A stretch of 64,000 nt of DNA from Apilactobacillus ozensis DSM 23829 = JCM 17196 (GCF_001435995.1 NZ_AYYQ01000036.1:49129-113128); one strand, 5' to 3'; counted from the stretch's first letter, positions 16,213 to 25,125 are shown. The notes: generated by a model not told the origin, from the letters alone. Made by a program: numbers and translations.

Positions 16213-16473
16213 ATTACATATTTTGATATACTAAAAAAATATTTAGATCAAATTAATGAAGATAACGAAACCGTGTATGTAACTAGAAGTAATAATGAAT
16301 CAGTTGCTGTAGTTAATCAAAATAAATTAAATTGGTTAGAAAAATATGCTAGATCAGAAGAAGGCTCTAGAGAACATGCTATTGCAAGAGATCAACTAAT
16401 TAGGCAAAAATTTATCTCTCCTGATCCAGTAGTAAAATCTGATGATAACTACTGGGGCCAATTCTATGAGTAA
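16213..16473 (+). pseudogene. Phd/YefM-type antitoxin with defective N-terminus
   Basis: The frame encodes ITYFDILKKYLDQINEDNETVYVTRSNNESVAVV, a Phd/YefM-like N-terminal domain, and a C-terminal toxin-binding tail ending DNYWGQFYE. A TAA stands directly before the ATT at 16213, so there is no normal start, and the first helix appears about three residues short compared with typical YefM proteins. The first standard start is GTG 16273, which would give 66 residues without the DNA-binding part. The toxin gene overlaps its 3' end by 8 bp. It may still neutralise the toxin but not autoregulate. Confidence 0.6.
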
Positions 16474-16792
16474 GCTAAGATTTAGACCTAGTAAGGATTT
16501 CAATGTTGAATTAAAGAGATTAGCTAAGTTAGATAAATCAATTGTTTCAGAAGTAAAGTCCGCCATAGATATACTATTGGAAAACTATGAGCTACCAAGT
16601 GAATTCAGAGATCATCAATTAAATGGAGAGCTAAGTGACTACAGGGAGTTTCACATTAGAGACACACCCAAAAATAAAAAGCCTTCCGAAATTAACGATA
16701 TAATTATTACTTATTCTATTAATTATGGTGATCTAGTTTTAACTGCAATCCATATCGGTACTCATAAAAAAATTTTTAATAATAAAAATTAA
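16466..16792 (+). CDS. YafQ/RelE-family mRNA interferase toxin
   Basis: This 108-residue toxin begins MSKLRFRPSKDFNVELKRL and contains HQLNGELSDYREFHI and a C-terminal LVLTAIHIGTHKKIF. The histidines and the final GTHxxIF follow the YafQ pattern, in which they form the ribosome-dependent RNase site. The ATG at 16466 overlaps the antitoxin stop, the normal layout for a coupled pair. The toxin looks complete although the antitoxin is damaged. Confidence 0.82.
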   Translation: MSKLRFRPSKDFNVELKRLAKLDKSIVSEVKSAIDILLENYELPSEFRDHQLNGELSDYREFHIRDTPKNKKPSEINDIIITYSINYGDLVLTAIHIGTHKKIFNNKN

Positions 16793-16799
16793 AACATCA

Positions 16800-16833
16800 A
16801 AAAGGCTCAGACTTTAAATATCTGAGTCTTTTA
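16800..16833 (+). terminator. Intrinsic terminator
   Basis: AAGGCTCAGA pairs with TCTGAGTCTT around a nine-base loop and is followed by T-rich sequence. It ends the toxin-antitoxin transcript. Confidence 0.85.
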
Positions 16834-16888
16834 TACTTCACTTACTTTTTATTTTGCAATTTTAATTCATTCTAAAATTATACCATTA

Positions 16889-17335
16889 TTACTTACTCAA
16901 TTTTCGTATCAGCTTTTTTGGATGGTTGAAAGTATGAAACTCTTTATTGGACACTCTAAAGGTAACTGGTCCAACTATTCCAGCGATGTTGCTAACAGTC
17001 ATGTATTTTACGTTCGAAAAAGCTTTCATTGTTACATTCACATTACCCTTGTTTTGATGCATTAAATATCGATAAATAACTTTAGCGTGATCAGAAGTTT
17101 TCACGGGCTTGGAATCAACTGAGTCCCCACCCTTATCGCCTACGAAGTCTGAAAAATACGCAATACTTTTAGCATTACTCAAGGTCTTAATTAATTTATC
17201 ATGACGATTATATATTTTCACATAATCATGGCCATGTGCATTAGTTTGCTGCTTGCCACAACCAGCTAGACCAATACCTAAAAGTAGTACAAAAAATAAA
17301 CTTGACCAACATACTATTTTCTTTGAAAATTTCAT
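16889..17335 (-). CDS. Lipoprotein of unknown function
   Basis: This 148-residue protein has a lipoprotein signal: MKFSKKIV, a hydrophobic core and the lipobox LAGC with Cys26, so it should be lipid-anchored on the outer face of the membrane. The mature part holds SKPVKTSDHAKVIYRYLMHQNKGN, then a beta-rich end. No domain is recognised. The upstream AAGGA site fits. It is divergent from the secreted protein at 17442. Confidence 0.7.
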   Translation of the reverse strand: MKFSKKIVCWSSLFFVLLLGIGLAGCGKQQTNAHGHDYVKIYNRHDKLIKTLSNAKSIAYFSDFVGDKGGDSVDSKPVKTSDHAKVIYRYLMHQNKGNVNVTMKAFSNVKYMTVSNIAGIVGPVTFRVSNKEFHTFNHPKKLIRKLSK

Positions 17336-17441
17336 TTCAATCCTTCTTTATTAAAAAATAACTTATAGAAACATTGTATCATTGTTAAGTGCTGTTATTG
17401 TGATAAAGGATTTAATTATACATATCAAAGGAGATGATAAA

Positions 17442-17801
17442 ATGAAGAAATTATTAATTGGATTAGTATGTTTACTTTCATTAACTATGATGGCTATGAG
17501 AACCAGTGTAAGTGCTAGCAGTAAACCAGGCTTTAATTCTAGCTACTGGAACAAGGCTAGAACTGTTAAGGTAACTAAACAAGTTAAGGCACAGCTAGTA
17601 ACTTTAAAAAATGGTAGTTGGGCTAACAATACTACTATTTTAAAAACTAAGTTATTGAGAAAAGGCAGCATCATTAAAGTTCAAAATGGTGGCGCTAGTT
17701 GGGGCTGGATAATAACTGGTAATGGCTTTAAGCATTCTCACAAATCATTTTGGGAAATGAGTAAGCAACTGAATACTAAATGGTTTAACGTTGTAAAATA
17801 G
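17442..17801 (+). CDS. Small secreted protein
   Basis: This 119-residue protein has a Sec signal peptide (MKKLLIGLVCLLSLTMMAM) with cleavage likely near SVSASS. The mature part is basic, with NGGASWGWIITGNGFKHSHKSFWEM in the second half. It carries AAAGGAGATGATAAA before the ATG at 17442, so the longer frame from 17382 is rejected. The family is unknown; similar short basic exported proteins occur elsewhere in the window. Confidence 0.65.
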   Translation: MKKLLIGLVCLLSLTMMAMRTSVSASSKPGFNSSYWNKARTVKVTKQVKAQLVTLKNGSWANNTTILKTKLLRKGSIIKVQNGGASWGWIITGNGFKHSHKSFWEMSKQLNTKWFNVVK

Positions 17802-17809
17802 GTAAACCA

Positions 17810-17848
17810 AAAAAGCCTCACTACTAAAATTAAGTAGTGAGGTTTTTT
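17810..17848. terminator. Bidirectional intrinsic terminator
   Basis: AAAAAGCCTCACTACT pairs with AGTAGTGAGGTTTTTT across a short loop. It lies between the convergent secreted-protein and zinc-ribbon/PH genes. Confidence 0.9.
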
Positions 17849-17865
17849 AAATCTATATATTTAAG

Positions 17866-18421
17866 TTAGTATTTATCAATAATTGACTGCAAATTGTTTA
17901 GATTCTCTTTTTGATAAGGCGAACCTAGTACTAAATTAGGCAAATAGAACTTACTAGTTTCATTACGCACGGTAAATTGTAGCACTCGGCGTAACATTCC
18001 ATGCCTAAACTTAATGTTTTGAATTTCGGCTTGCGGAATAAAAATGTTTTTACCATTAAAAAAGCCAAACTCATCTAAATCTAGCATAACAATTCCTTCA
18101 TCTTCAAATGAAAAAATGAAAAATTTAATCGACAGCATAGCCCAACACACTGATATCAACATCTTTTTCATATCAGCAACTTGACCAATGAAAACATTTT
18201 CAATGCCTGTATCCAAGCCCATATTATGCTTATATGTAAGAATATTTGGTGCTTTTAAATCACGATTCAACTTCTTATGGTAATTTTCAGGTACTGGAAT
18301 ATCAACATCTATGTTCTTAGGTTTATTAACTTCCGATGCAACATTAATTTGATAACCACACTTGGGGCAAAATTTGACCCCTGCATTTAATTTATGACCA
18401 CATTGTTCACAAAAAATCCAT
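17866..18421 (-). pseudogene. Zinc-ribbon plus PH-like domain protein, frame shifted near the start
   Basis: An ATG at 18421 with a strong GGAGG site runs for four codons to a stop. If the six-T tract (18411-18416 on the opposite strand) were five, the frame would read MDFCEQCGHKL and continue through KFCPKCGY, two CxxC knuckles, into a linker and a ~130-residue PH-like domain (VFIGQVADM...IFIPQAEIQNIKF...YLPNLVLGSP) to 17866. The downstream frame is open all the way. So one extra base in a homopolymer separates start and body. The product would be a cytosolic or membrane-associated protein of unknown role. Confidence 0.7.
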
Positions 18422-18493
18422 AATCGCCTCCAATGTTTATTATAAACATCTAGAAGGAAAATGAATAGCTACAAAGCTTAGCAGTCAGTCCTG

Positions 18494-18865
18494 TTAGGAT
18501 TTTTTAGTAATCGTTAACACCGTTAAATAACGCGTATCATCGTACCTACTATACATTTGACTAGCTGTATTATAATTGATTCTAGTGCCACCCATTTTAC
18601 GACTACCTACGTTAATGGTAAATTTATCAGCAGTAAATGGAGCTAGAAATGCTGATACTTTTTCATCATTAGTCGTTTTTAGAGTTTTAACAATCGTTTG
18701 GCCAGGTTGCATATTAGCTGCAATCTGTGGTGCTTGTGAAATAAATTGACTTAATTTTTTAATTCGATAATAATTGATAGCCATCATAAACAGTGTACAA
18801 AATATGCACATTAAAACTACGCTAATAATTAAAAAAGCAACAATATGATGATTAAAAAAATCCAT
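18494..18865 (-). CDS. Single-pass membrane protein
   Basis: This 123-residue protein has one N-terminal hydrophobic helix (residues 8-30) and a soluble C-terminal part with QPGQTIVKTLKTTNDEKVSAFLAPFT and repeated beta-type segments. It lies 60-70 bp upstream of the zinc-ribbon/PH gene on the same strand and may be co-transcribed. No family is recognised. Confidence 0.5.
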   Translation of the reverse strand: MDFFNHHIVAFLIISVVLMCIFCTLFMMAINYYRIKKLSQFISQAPQIAANMQPGQTIVKTLKTTNDEKVSAFLAPFTADKFTINVGSRKMGGTRINYNTASQMYSRYDDTRYLTVLTITKKS

Positions 18866-18939
18866 TTAATAATCCCTCCAATAATACTAACATCTTATCA
18901 GAAAGGACTTTATTCACCAAATTAGCGTAAACGATTCTA

Positions 18940-19731
18940 TTATTGCATTGCTAAATAGGCATTCGCCTGTTCGTCAAATAACTGCATACACGCTCTCATG
19001 ATGTATCCATTCGGATTATGTGCTTTACGATTAGCATTTACGATAATCGACTGCATACTGGCGGTTAACTTCTCGGTCAGTAAATGATTAATTTCAAACC
19101 GAAACGGACTGTATGCATTTTCGATAAAACGACTTGCTCGCTTGCTAACAGCGTGTTTAGCTTTAAAAATTAAACTAGCATATTCATATAATTTATCACG
19201 ACTGCCAAATGCATACACTTGCAGAATTTCAACTAACCGTTTGGGCAGGCCACCCTGTTGCACTAGTCCTGCTGCTAATGTATCCAAGGCATCATGATTG
19301 AGCTTTTCAACGTTATTGTTAGTGTCATTTGTGTCATCTGTAGATTTATTTTGATTAAAAGTGTTTTGATTAGATGTTACTTTTTGGGATTTAGTAATTG
19401 TAGAATGTAAACTTTGGGTATTTTTACTAGGTTTAGTATCAGGTAAAAAGATGCGAGTAGCATGACTAAAAACACGTTGCTTAATAATTAGTCCCAACGT
19501 AGCTAAATGTTTTAAGATTTTCACAGCAGTATTTTTACCGATGTTAAGCGTTTGAGCTAACTCATCAACTGAATAAATAACATAGTGGGCTTGACGTTTA
19601 CGATCAAAGAATTCCGAACGTTTTACTGATGATTTCATACGATCCATGATTAATGATAAAGCTAGTTTTTCATCAGAATTAAGTGCTTGATTATGTAAAA
19701 TTGGTGTTTCAACTTGTATGAATTGTGTCAT
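18940..19731 (-). CDS. repA: RepA_N-family replication initiator
   Basis: This 263-residue protein begins MTQFIQVETPILHNQALNSD and contains the conserved RepA_N winged-helix region (residues 1-100; LALSLIMDRMKSSVKR, IGKNTAVKILKHLATLGLIIKQR). A low-complexity Asn/Thr linker follows, then a C-terminal domain. RepA_N proteins start theta replication of large Firmicutes plasmids and usually bind inside their own gene. The start at 19731 has AAAGGGGA nine bases upstream; the longer open frame to 19806 is the untranslated leader. The N-terminal ~95 residues closely match the initiator at 49308; the linkers and tails differ. The leader is overlapped by a counter-transcribed RNA. Confidence 0.9.
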   Translation of the reverse strand: MTQFIQVETPILHNQALNSDEKLALSLIMDRMKSSVKRSEFFDRKRQAHYVIYSVDELAQTLNIGKNTAVKILKHLATLGLIIKQRVFSHATRIFLPDTKPSKNTQSLHSTITKSQKVTSNQNTFNQNKSTDDTNDTNNNVEKLNHDALDTLAAGLVQQGGLPKRLVEILQVYAFGSRDKLYEYASLIFKAKHAVSKRASRFIENAYSPFRFEINHLLTEKLTASMQSIIVNANRKAHNPNGYIMRACMQLFDEQANAYLAMQ

Positions 19732-19814
19732 TTGATTTATCCCCTTTAGATAAAAAAAGAGTGCAACAAGATATACTCTTGCCACACCCTTGCATACATT
19801 ATGCACAATAAAGA

Positions 19815-19843
19815 TTGAAACCGCCCCTAAAATGTTATATACT
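19815..19843 (+). promoter_or_regulatory. Promoter of RepA antisense RNA (copy 1)
   Basis: TTGAAA (19815-19820) and TATACT (19838-19843) are 17 bp apart on the plus strand, opposite to repA. The same -35 and spacing occur in front of the homologous antisense RNA at 49200-49228. Confidence 0.8.
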
Positions 19844-19849
19844 CAATTT

Positions 19850-19957
19850 ATAAGTTATATAACTTTATTAAGAGCGTTAAAAGGCGAGCAGGTAGTCGGT
19901 TTACTTGTAAGCTGATAGATAATTACTTGCAATAATTATCTATCAACGCTCTTTTTC
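19850..19957 (+). ncRNA. Counter-transcribed RNA controlling repA (copy 1)
   Basis: The RNA would start near 19850 and end at the T-run at 19952-19956. Predicted structure: outer stem AAGAGCGTT/AACGCTCTT (19870-19878, 19945-19953), a recognition hairpin CAGGTA/TACTTG (19889-19894, 19902-19907, loop of seven) and a 13-bp perfect hairpin (19913-19925, 19933-19945). The recognition stem has a G-U pair on this strand but an A-C mismatch on the repA strand, which favours this strand as the functional RNA. RepA_N plasmids such as pSK41 are controlled by such antisense RNAs. Confidence 0.75.
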
Positions 19958-20043
19958 TATGTAATTTTATATTTATAACTATACAGTAGTTGTCACGAAA
20001 AGTGAACTGTTTTTTGTTGTAAATATATTTAGAAAGGAGATTT

Positions 20044-20178
20044 ATGTTTAAATTATTAGCTGCATTACCCACTTTACTAACTATAATTGTTGGTATCATT
20101 GCATTTGTAGTCCTATCGTGGATATTGTGGGAGTTAATGACTACCCCACCATATCAGTTGGATTTTATTTTTAGATAA
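20044..20178 (+). CDS. Small membrane peptide next to repA (44 residues)
   Basis: The frame encodes MFKLLAALPTLLTIIVGIIA and further hydrophobic residues, then WELMTTPPYQLDFIFR. AGAAAGGAG lies five bases before the ATG, and an intrinsic terminator follows at once. One long helix with a short polar tail is typical of small toxic or regulatory membrane peptides. It is transcribed away from repA, just beyond its promoter region. No family is recognised. Confidence 0.55.
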   Translation: MFKLLAALPTLLTIIVGIIAFVVLSWILWELMTTPPYQLDFIFR

Positions 20179-20181
20179 CAA

Positions 20182-20222
20182 AAAAGCTTAAGGCCCTAGA
20201 ATTAATTGCTTAAGCTTTTATT
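20182..20222 (+). terminator. Intrinsic terminator
   Basis: AAAAGCTTAAG pairs with CTTAAGCTTTT. It ends the 44-residue peptide transcript and overlaps the 3' end of the convergent gene at 20202. Confidence 0.88.
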
Positions 20223-20528
20223 TTGATTTTTGGAAAATTCAAGATATTCATCAGTTACTGAATATTTATTATTTGACAATTCCAATTGTGGCTTTAAATC
20301 ACCTTTTTTGAAATAACCCTTTGAGTTATTAACTTTATAGTAAGCAATATCTTTACTACTACCTAAATAGTCCTTATGATGATCAACCATCCCATTTAAA
20401 ACAGATTTTAAAGTCCCCATTGTACAATCTTCGTCAAGTTTGGAAAATATTTCCTCTATTGTCAAAGGAGTATTGCCACCTGATTGTAAGATATCCTGAA
20501 CTTTTCTGGATAAAAATTTACGAGTCAT
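20202..20528 (-). CDS. Winged-helix-like small protein
   Basis: This 108-residue protein begins MTRKFLSRKVQDILQSGGNTPLT; TIEEIFSKL...TMGTLKSVLNGMVDHH looks like a winged-helix domain (residues 20-60), followed by a basic part and a polar tail. It may bind DNA. GGAG lies 9 bases before the ATG. It lies between the RepA module and the HEPN gene. I am not sure of the family. Confidence 0.5.
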   Translation of the reverse strand: MTRKFLSRKVQDILQSGGNTPLTIEEIFSKLDEDCTMGTLKSVLNGMVDHHKDYLGSSKDIAYYKVNNSKGYFKKGDLKPQLELSNNKYSVTDEYLEFSKNQNKSLSN

Positions 20529-20589
20529 TATAATTCATCTCCTTAAATAAATTATAATACTATAATTTATAAATGCATAGAATTACTTT

Positions 20590-21823
20590 CTATTTTAGTT
20601 TTAATTTAATAATGTAATCTTTAAGAGTATGTTTTTCCTTTTTATTAGAATCATTAAAGAAATCAAATTTATCTAAAAAGTAAAAAAACAAACACTGAGA
20701 TATTTTAAATAGGTAATCAACATCCCATTTAGTAACTCTAATTGTACCACCGTGACTAATAATGGATCTTTTATTATAAAGTTTAGTCATCTTGGTATAA
20801 ATTTCTTTTCTTTTATCAAAAGTTTTACCAATCAATAATGCAGTTCTTTCACATACCTGTTCGGTTATGCTCTGATTGAATGTTTTTTGTTCAACAAGAG
20901 CTTCAATTGCCGACATAAATTTAACCATACTGGTATTATAATCATCAGTATATAATCCTGAAGCCACTAAATTTACGACGTTTAATAAAGATCTTTCAAG
21001 TGGTAAAGTTTTTTCATTGTTGTAAATTTTGCTTTGTATGCTAAACATTTTATTTAGATATTCATTACCATTATCATTTAATTTATTGAAATTTACGCTA
21101 AAAGGAAGAAATTTAAAAGGATGTGATTTTAAAGCCTTATTTAATTCATTAGATCCAACTATAAATTCTTTATCGAATATAGATGAACTCTTTTTACCTA
21201 CGCCTAATTGATATAAATCATCTAAATTATAATTAAAAAGAAATTTTATAACATTAAGTGCTTTATATACCTCAGAAACTGCTATTTCGGAAGCCCTTTG
21301 AGATGATAATGATTTTACACTTATGGTAACAAAATTTTCGCCATCAAAATCGCCAACCTTACTACTCTTGCTAGTTAAAAATTTAGTAATATTTTTATTA
21401 TAATTAGCTTTTATAATTTTATTTTTCATTTCGGCAGGATAAAAATTAACAAATCCAAAATTATAATTTTTCCCCAAGATAACACCATGTATCGGTATTA
21501 TACAAAAGAACACTTTAGGCTCTGAATTAATTAAATTCATAATATCTTTAAAAATTAAATCATCATTTTTATTAGATGTAAGACCATTAGAAAATATATT
21601 AATAATACTTTTAGATAAATCTTCTTTTTCTGAAAAATAAAATCCCGAATCTGCATGCAATATTATATACTTTACAACGTCTTCCATTAAAACCGAAGAA
21701 TAAGATAATGATGTTCTATCGTAAGTAAAGAAATCCTTACTAACGTTAGAATCACATGATTTTATATTATTTAAAAGCGATATTACTTTTTTTTAAAATA
21801 TTAACATCAAAATTCTTTTTCAA
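20590..21823 (-). pseudogene. HEPN-domain protein with frameshift near the start
   Basis: The main frame (from ATG 21687) encodes 365 residues with a C-terminal HEPN helical domain: AIEALVEQ...ERTALLIG...YNKRSIISHGG, containing R307-x4-H312, the RNase motif of HEPN proteins. Upstream, a TTG at 21823 with GGAGAT would give MKKNFDVNILKK, then the frame is lost in an A8 tract (21787-21794); with seven A the protein would run straight into the main frame and gain about 45 residues. HEPN RNases often act in abortive infection or toxin systems. The gene is next to the RepA module. Activity of the shorter form is possible. Confidence 0.7.
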
Positions 21824-21964
21824 ATATAAATCTCCAAACGTTATTAGATAAACTAAATATATCATAAACACGGTCTAACTAAATAACATATTGATTTAAA
21901 TCCTAAAATAATGATAGAATAATACGTTAACATTTTATAAATACATAATTAGGAGTTTATTACT

Positions 21965-23080
21965 TTGAAAAATATAGATAAAAAGTCACTACTAATTGCA
22001 CCAATGGCAATAATGATTTTTGGGGGTTCTCTAAGTTCAAAAACAATTAAGGCTGATGAAGCAAATTGGTCACAACAAGAACAACAAAAAAATGACAAAC
22101 AACGTATAAATGATTTTAAAAATAAATATAACGATGCCAGTCTTGAAATATTAGCGAGTCAATACGAACAAGTTCTAAGTAATCAGGTAAATAAATCAAT
22201 TAACGGAATAAATGACAGATACAGTAGATTAAAATCTCAAATAGATTCAATAAATAAAGACAAATATTTTTTTGAAAATTTTGATTCAAATACCGAAAAT
22301 AGAGATGACATGAACGAACTGAGTAATAAAGTTTACTCAATCAACATATATTATTTATCAGGTACAATGAAAAAAGTAGATAGTTTAAAAAATTATATTA
22401 ATAATATAATGGTTCATTCTAATTTAAACAAACAACAAATTGAATACTCCAAAAAAGGTGCTTTAGACATATGTAATGAAGTATTGAATAATTTAGAAAG
22501 TGAATATAACGACAATACTCTAAGAAACAATATTATAAAATTACAAAACTAATACAATCAACTAATGAAAATGTCTCAAATTTATAAAAGTAAATACGAA
22601 AATAAATTAAATCAAAATACATTATCAAAAGAAACGTTTGAAGACATTAAAAATGTTTACAATGATTTTGAATTTTTACAAAGTGTTAAAGGCTTTGCCT
22701 ATGAAGATAATGAATTCTCAGATGTATATACTAAATTAATGCGTATATACAATACAATGTCTGAAATATTTAAAGACGCAACAGAAAATAGTAAGGAAAG
22801 TACTAAAAATTCAACAGGGATAATTCAAAATAGTAACCCAGATGAATATGACAACAATCAAAGCATAATATATTTAAAGAATGAACTTCTCAATAATAAA
22901 AAAGAAATAAATTCCTTAAAACAGCAAATCAATGATTTAAAAAATTCTATTAACAATAAAAAGAATAAAAAAAATAAAAAAGCTAAACATGTTAAGAAAA
23001 AAACTATTAAAAAACATAAAATATACTTACACCCAGGAAAAACTAATCACCTTAAAAAGTCTGATTTAGTTAGCAAATAA
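21965..23080 (+). pseudogene. Secreted coiled-coil protein interrupted by a stop codon
   Basis: The first part (TTG start 21965, AGGAG site) has a signal peptide ending near TIKADEA and long helical, Asn/Lys-rich coiled-coil sequence, 195 residues. A TAA at 22550-22552 interrupts it, but the same frame continues without a break as YNQLMKMSQIYKSKYEN to 23080, with more coiled coil and a Lys-rich tail (NNKKNKKNKKAKHVKKK). The second part has no ribosome site. One base change would restore a protein of about 371 residues. An exported fibrous protein of unknown role. Confidence 0.7.
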
Positions 23081-23123
23081 ATCATTATACAATATAGTTA
23101 TGACATCAAGTAGAAAAATAAAA

Positions 23124-23170
23124 AAGAAACCTTCGAAAAATCATTAATTTTTCAAAGGTTTCTTTTTAAT
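23124..23170 (+). terminator. Intrinsic terminator
   Basis: AAAGAAACCTTCGAAAAAT pairs with ATTTTTCAAAGGTTTCTTT with small mismatches, followed by a T-run. It ends the secreted coiled-coil transcript. Confidence 0.88.
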
Positions 23171-23271
23171 AATAAATAATAATATATACAAATAAACATT
23201 CTATATGTTTGATGATATTTCACTTCCTAAAAATATATATCATAATTTTTTGTTATTTATAAATAGCTAAA

Positions 23272-23622
23272 TCAACCAAAACGTTGTAGCCACAAGTATA
23301 TTATATAAACCGGACAAGTTAACAACGGCATAGTAAATGAAGAAAGTAAGTTAATATTATTTACAGTTTCTAACATTATAATGAGCAATAACGAGTTTAT
23401 AAAATACAAAGGCATCCTTTTATTTTCCTTTAAATTAACCAGAAGAATCATAATAATAGAGAAAAGTGTCATAGCTAGATAAGGTAAACTGTAGTATAAA
23501 AACTGAAAAAAGCCACTATAACTAGAATAGTCAGCTGCAGCTATTGATAAGATTCCACATAGAGAAAACAAACTATTTGTGACAACTATACCTAATTTTA
23601 TAAAAAGCTTTAAAAAATCCAT
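23272..23622 (-). CDS. Four-helix membrane protein
   Basis: This 116-residue protein has four hydrophobic segments with short loops (LKENKR, SSYSG), so it is an integral membrane protein with both ends probably inside. It has a weak GAGG site upstream. No family is recognised and it stands alone. Confidence 0.5.
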   Translation of the reverse strand: MDFLKLFIKLGIVVTNSLFSLCGILSIAAADYSSYSGFFQFLYYSLPYLAMTLFSIIMILLVNLKENKRMPLYFINSLLLIIMLETVNNINLLSSFTMPLLTCPVYIIYLWLQRFG

Positions 23623-23819
23623 AAATTATAATAACCTCAAATGTAAATAATAAAATTAACGTTTTATTAACAGATTTTTAAAATCAAAATTTGAGTGCTT
23701 ACCATATTGATTACAATTCAAACTTTTTTAAAATAAAGCGTTATTCCTTTGTAAGGATATATTAATTATAAATATTTGTAAAACTTTCATAAGATATTCA
23801 AAGTAATATTTTTTGAAAG

Positions 23820-23850
23820 AAAAAGAGATGCTTTCAAACATCTCTTTCTA
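23820..23850 (-). terminator. Intrinsic terminator of the GT2 operon
   Basis: AAAGAGATG pairs with CATCTCTTT around an eight-base loop. It lies just after the glycosyltransferase gene. Confidence 0.85.
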
Positions 23851-23882
23851 ATCCAACCATTATCCAAAATAAGATACGACTA

Positions 23883-25124
23883 CTATCTATCAACATGTGA
23901 CCAGCTGGACGTTTTATCTTTTTTATTTAAAATTTTTTTACAGTTTTTAATACACCTAATTAAAGATATATAATCTACAAAATTAATAATTTGTAGAAAA
24001 ATATACGTAAATGGCATAGAGAGACAAATTATAATTTTAACTTTTTTGCTTCTCAAACTTAAAATGCTGTCGGATAAAATAGCCGATCCTAGCAAAGTAC
24101 CATATAAAAATAAAATTGAAACGCATGAAATCCAAGAAAAACTATGCCAAATACTATAGAGCACAAAAATAGTCAAAAAAGGATCAAATAACATGTAAGC
24201 TTCTTCCAACAAAACTTTAGGAATTTTCCAAAAAGTTAAATTTTTGTAGAACCTGTAATCGCTATTAAAGAAAAGGCTATGGTGTTTATACAGAGCCTTA
24301 AACCTGCCATATTTCCAACGATATCTTTGCTTAATTAGTTGCCTAAGGTTATGCACAGGTTCAGTGTATACTATGACATCTTCAGCAAAGCCTTCTTTAT
24401 ATACTTTGTTTCCATAGTGACTAATGAGCTTTAAGGTAAAATCTATGTCTTCAGTAACACTATCTGTATCGTAATACCCGACTTGCTTCATTGCACTTTT
24501 TCTAAAAGTTGAACCAATACCACCAATAATATACTCTAACTTTAAAATTTCTTCCGAGCCTTTCAACTCATGCGATATTAAATACTCTATAAGCTGTGCG
24601 TATTCTATAAAATTAGTAAACTTGCTTATCTTAACATTGGTTGCCATTGCTATAATAGAGGAATCTTTAAAGTGCATCACCATCTTTTGTATTGCATCTG
24701 GTGATAACACAGAATCAGAATCCAAAATCATTATTAGTTCTCCGTGCGAATAATTCTTTACAGCGTTATTAATTGCCCTAGACTTACCACTATTTTTCTG
24801 GTTAACAATTTTTATATTAGGATGATAATATTTAATTTCATTTAAAGCTTCTAAGGTGCTATCAGTAGAACCATCATTTACAACAATTATTTCTTTATTT
24901 TCATACGAGTTGTCAATAACAGACATAATCGTTCGCTTAATTAATTTTTCTTCATTAAATGCAGGTATAATAACAGATATAACAGGATTATGTATTAATG
25001 AAATATCATTAAAACGCGATTTAACCAAATTTATCTTATGAATGTTCGAGAGTAATATTCCAATCATAATGCGAAGAAAAGAAAAGAATCCTAAAAAAAC
25101 AACTATATAATATAATATATACAT
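23883..25124 (-). CDS. Processive GT2 glycosyltransferase (polysaccharide synthase)
   Basis: This 413-residue protein has an N-terminal membrane helix, a GT2 domain and three C-terminal membrane helices, the order seen in PgaC/IcaA-like and hyaluronan-type synthases. Motifs: NDGSTD (D84), DSDS (D135, D137), TED (224-226, catalytic base) and QRYRW (266-270). It should polymerise a UDP-sugar, possibly UDP-GlcNAc, and export the chain. No deacetylase or cyclic-di-GMP partner is near. The preceding gene, a 56-residue LPQLG protein, ends one base before its ATG. Confidence 0.9.
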   Translation of the reverse strand: MYILYYIVVFLGFFSFLRIMIGILLSNIHKINLVKSRFNDISLIHNPVISVIIPAFNEEKLIKRTIMSVIDNSYENKEIIVVNDGSTDSTLEALNEIKYYHPNIKIVNQKNSGKSRAINNAVKNYSHGELIMILDSDSVLSPDAIQKMVMHFKDSSIIAMATNVKISKFTNFIEYAQLIEYLISHELKGSEEILKLEYIIGGIGSTFRKSAMKQVGYYDTDSVTEDIDFTLKLISHYGNKVYKEGFAEDVIVYTEPVHNLRQLIKQRYRWKYGRFKALYKHHSLFFNSDYRFYKNLTFWKIPKVLLEEAYMLFDPFLTIFVLYSIWHSFSWISCVSILFLYGTLLGSAILSDSILSLRSKKVKIIICLSMPFTYIFLQIINFVDYISLIRCIKNCKKILNKKDKTSSWSHVDR

Positions 25125-25125
25125 A

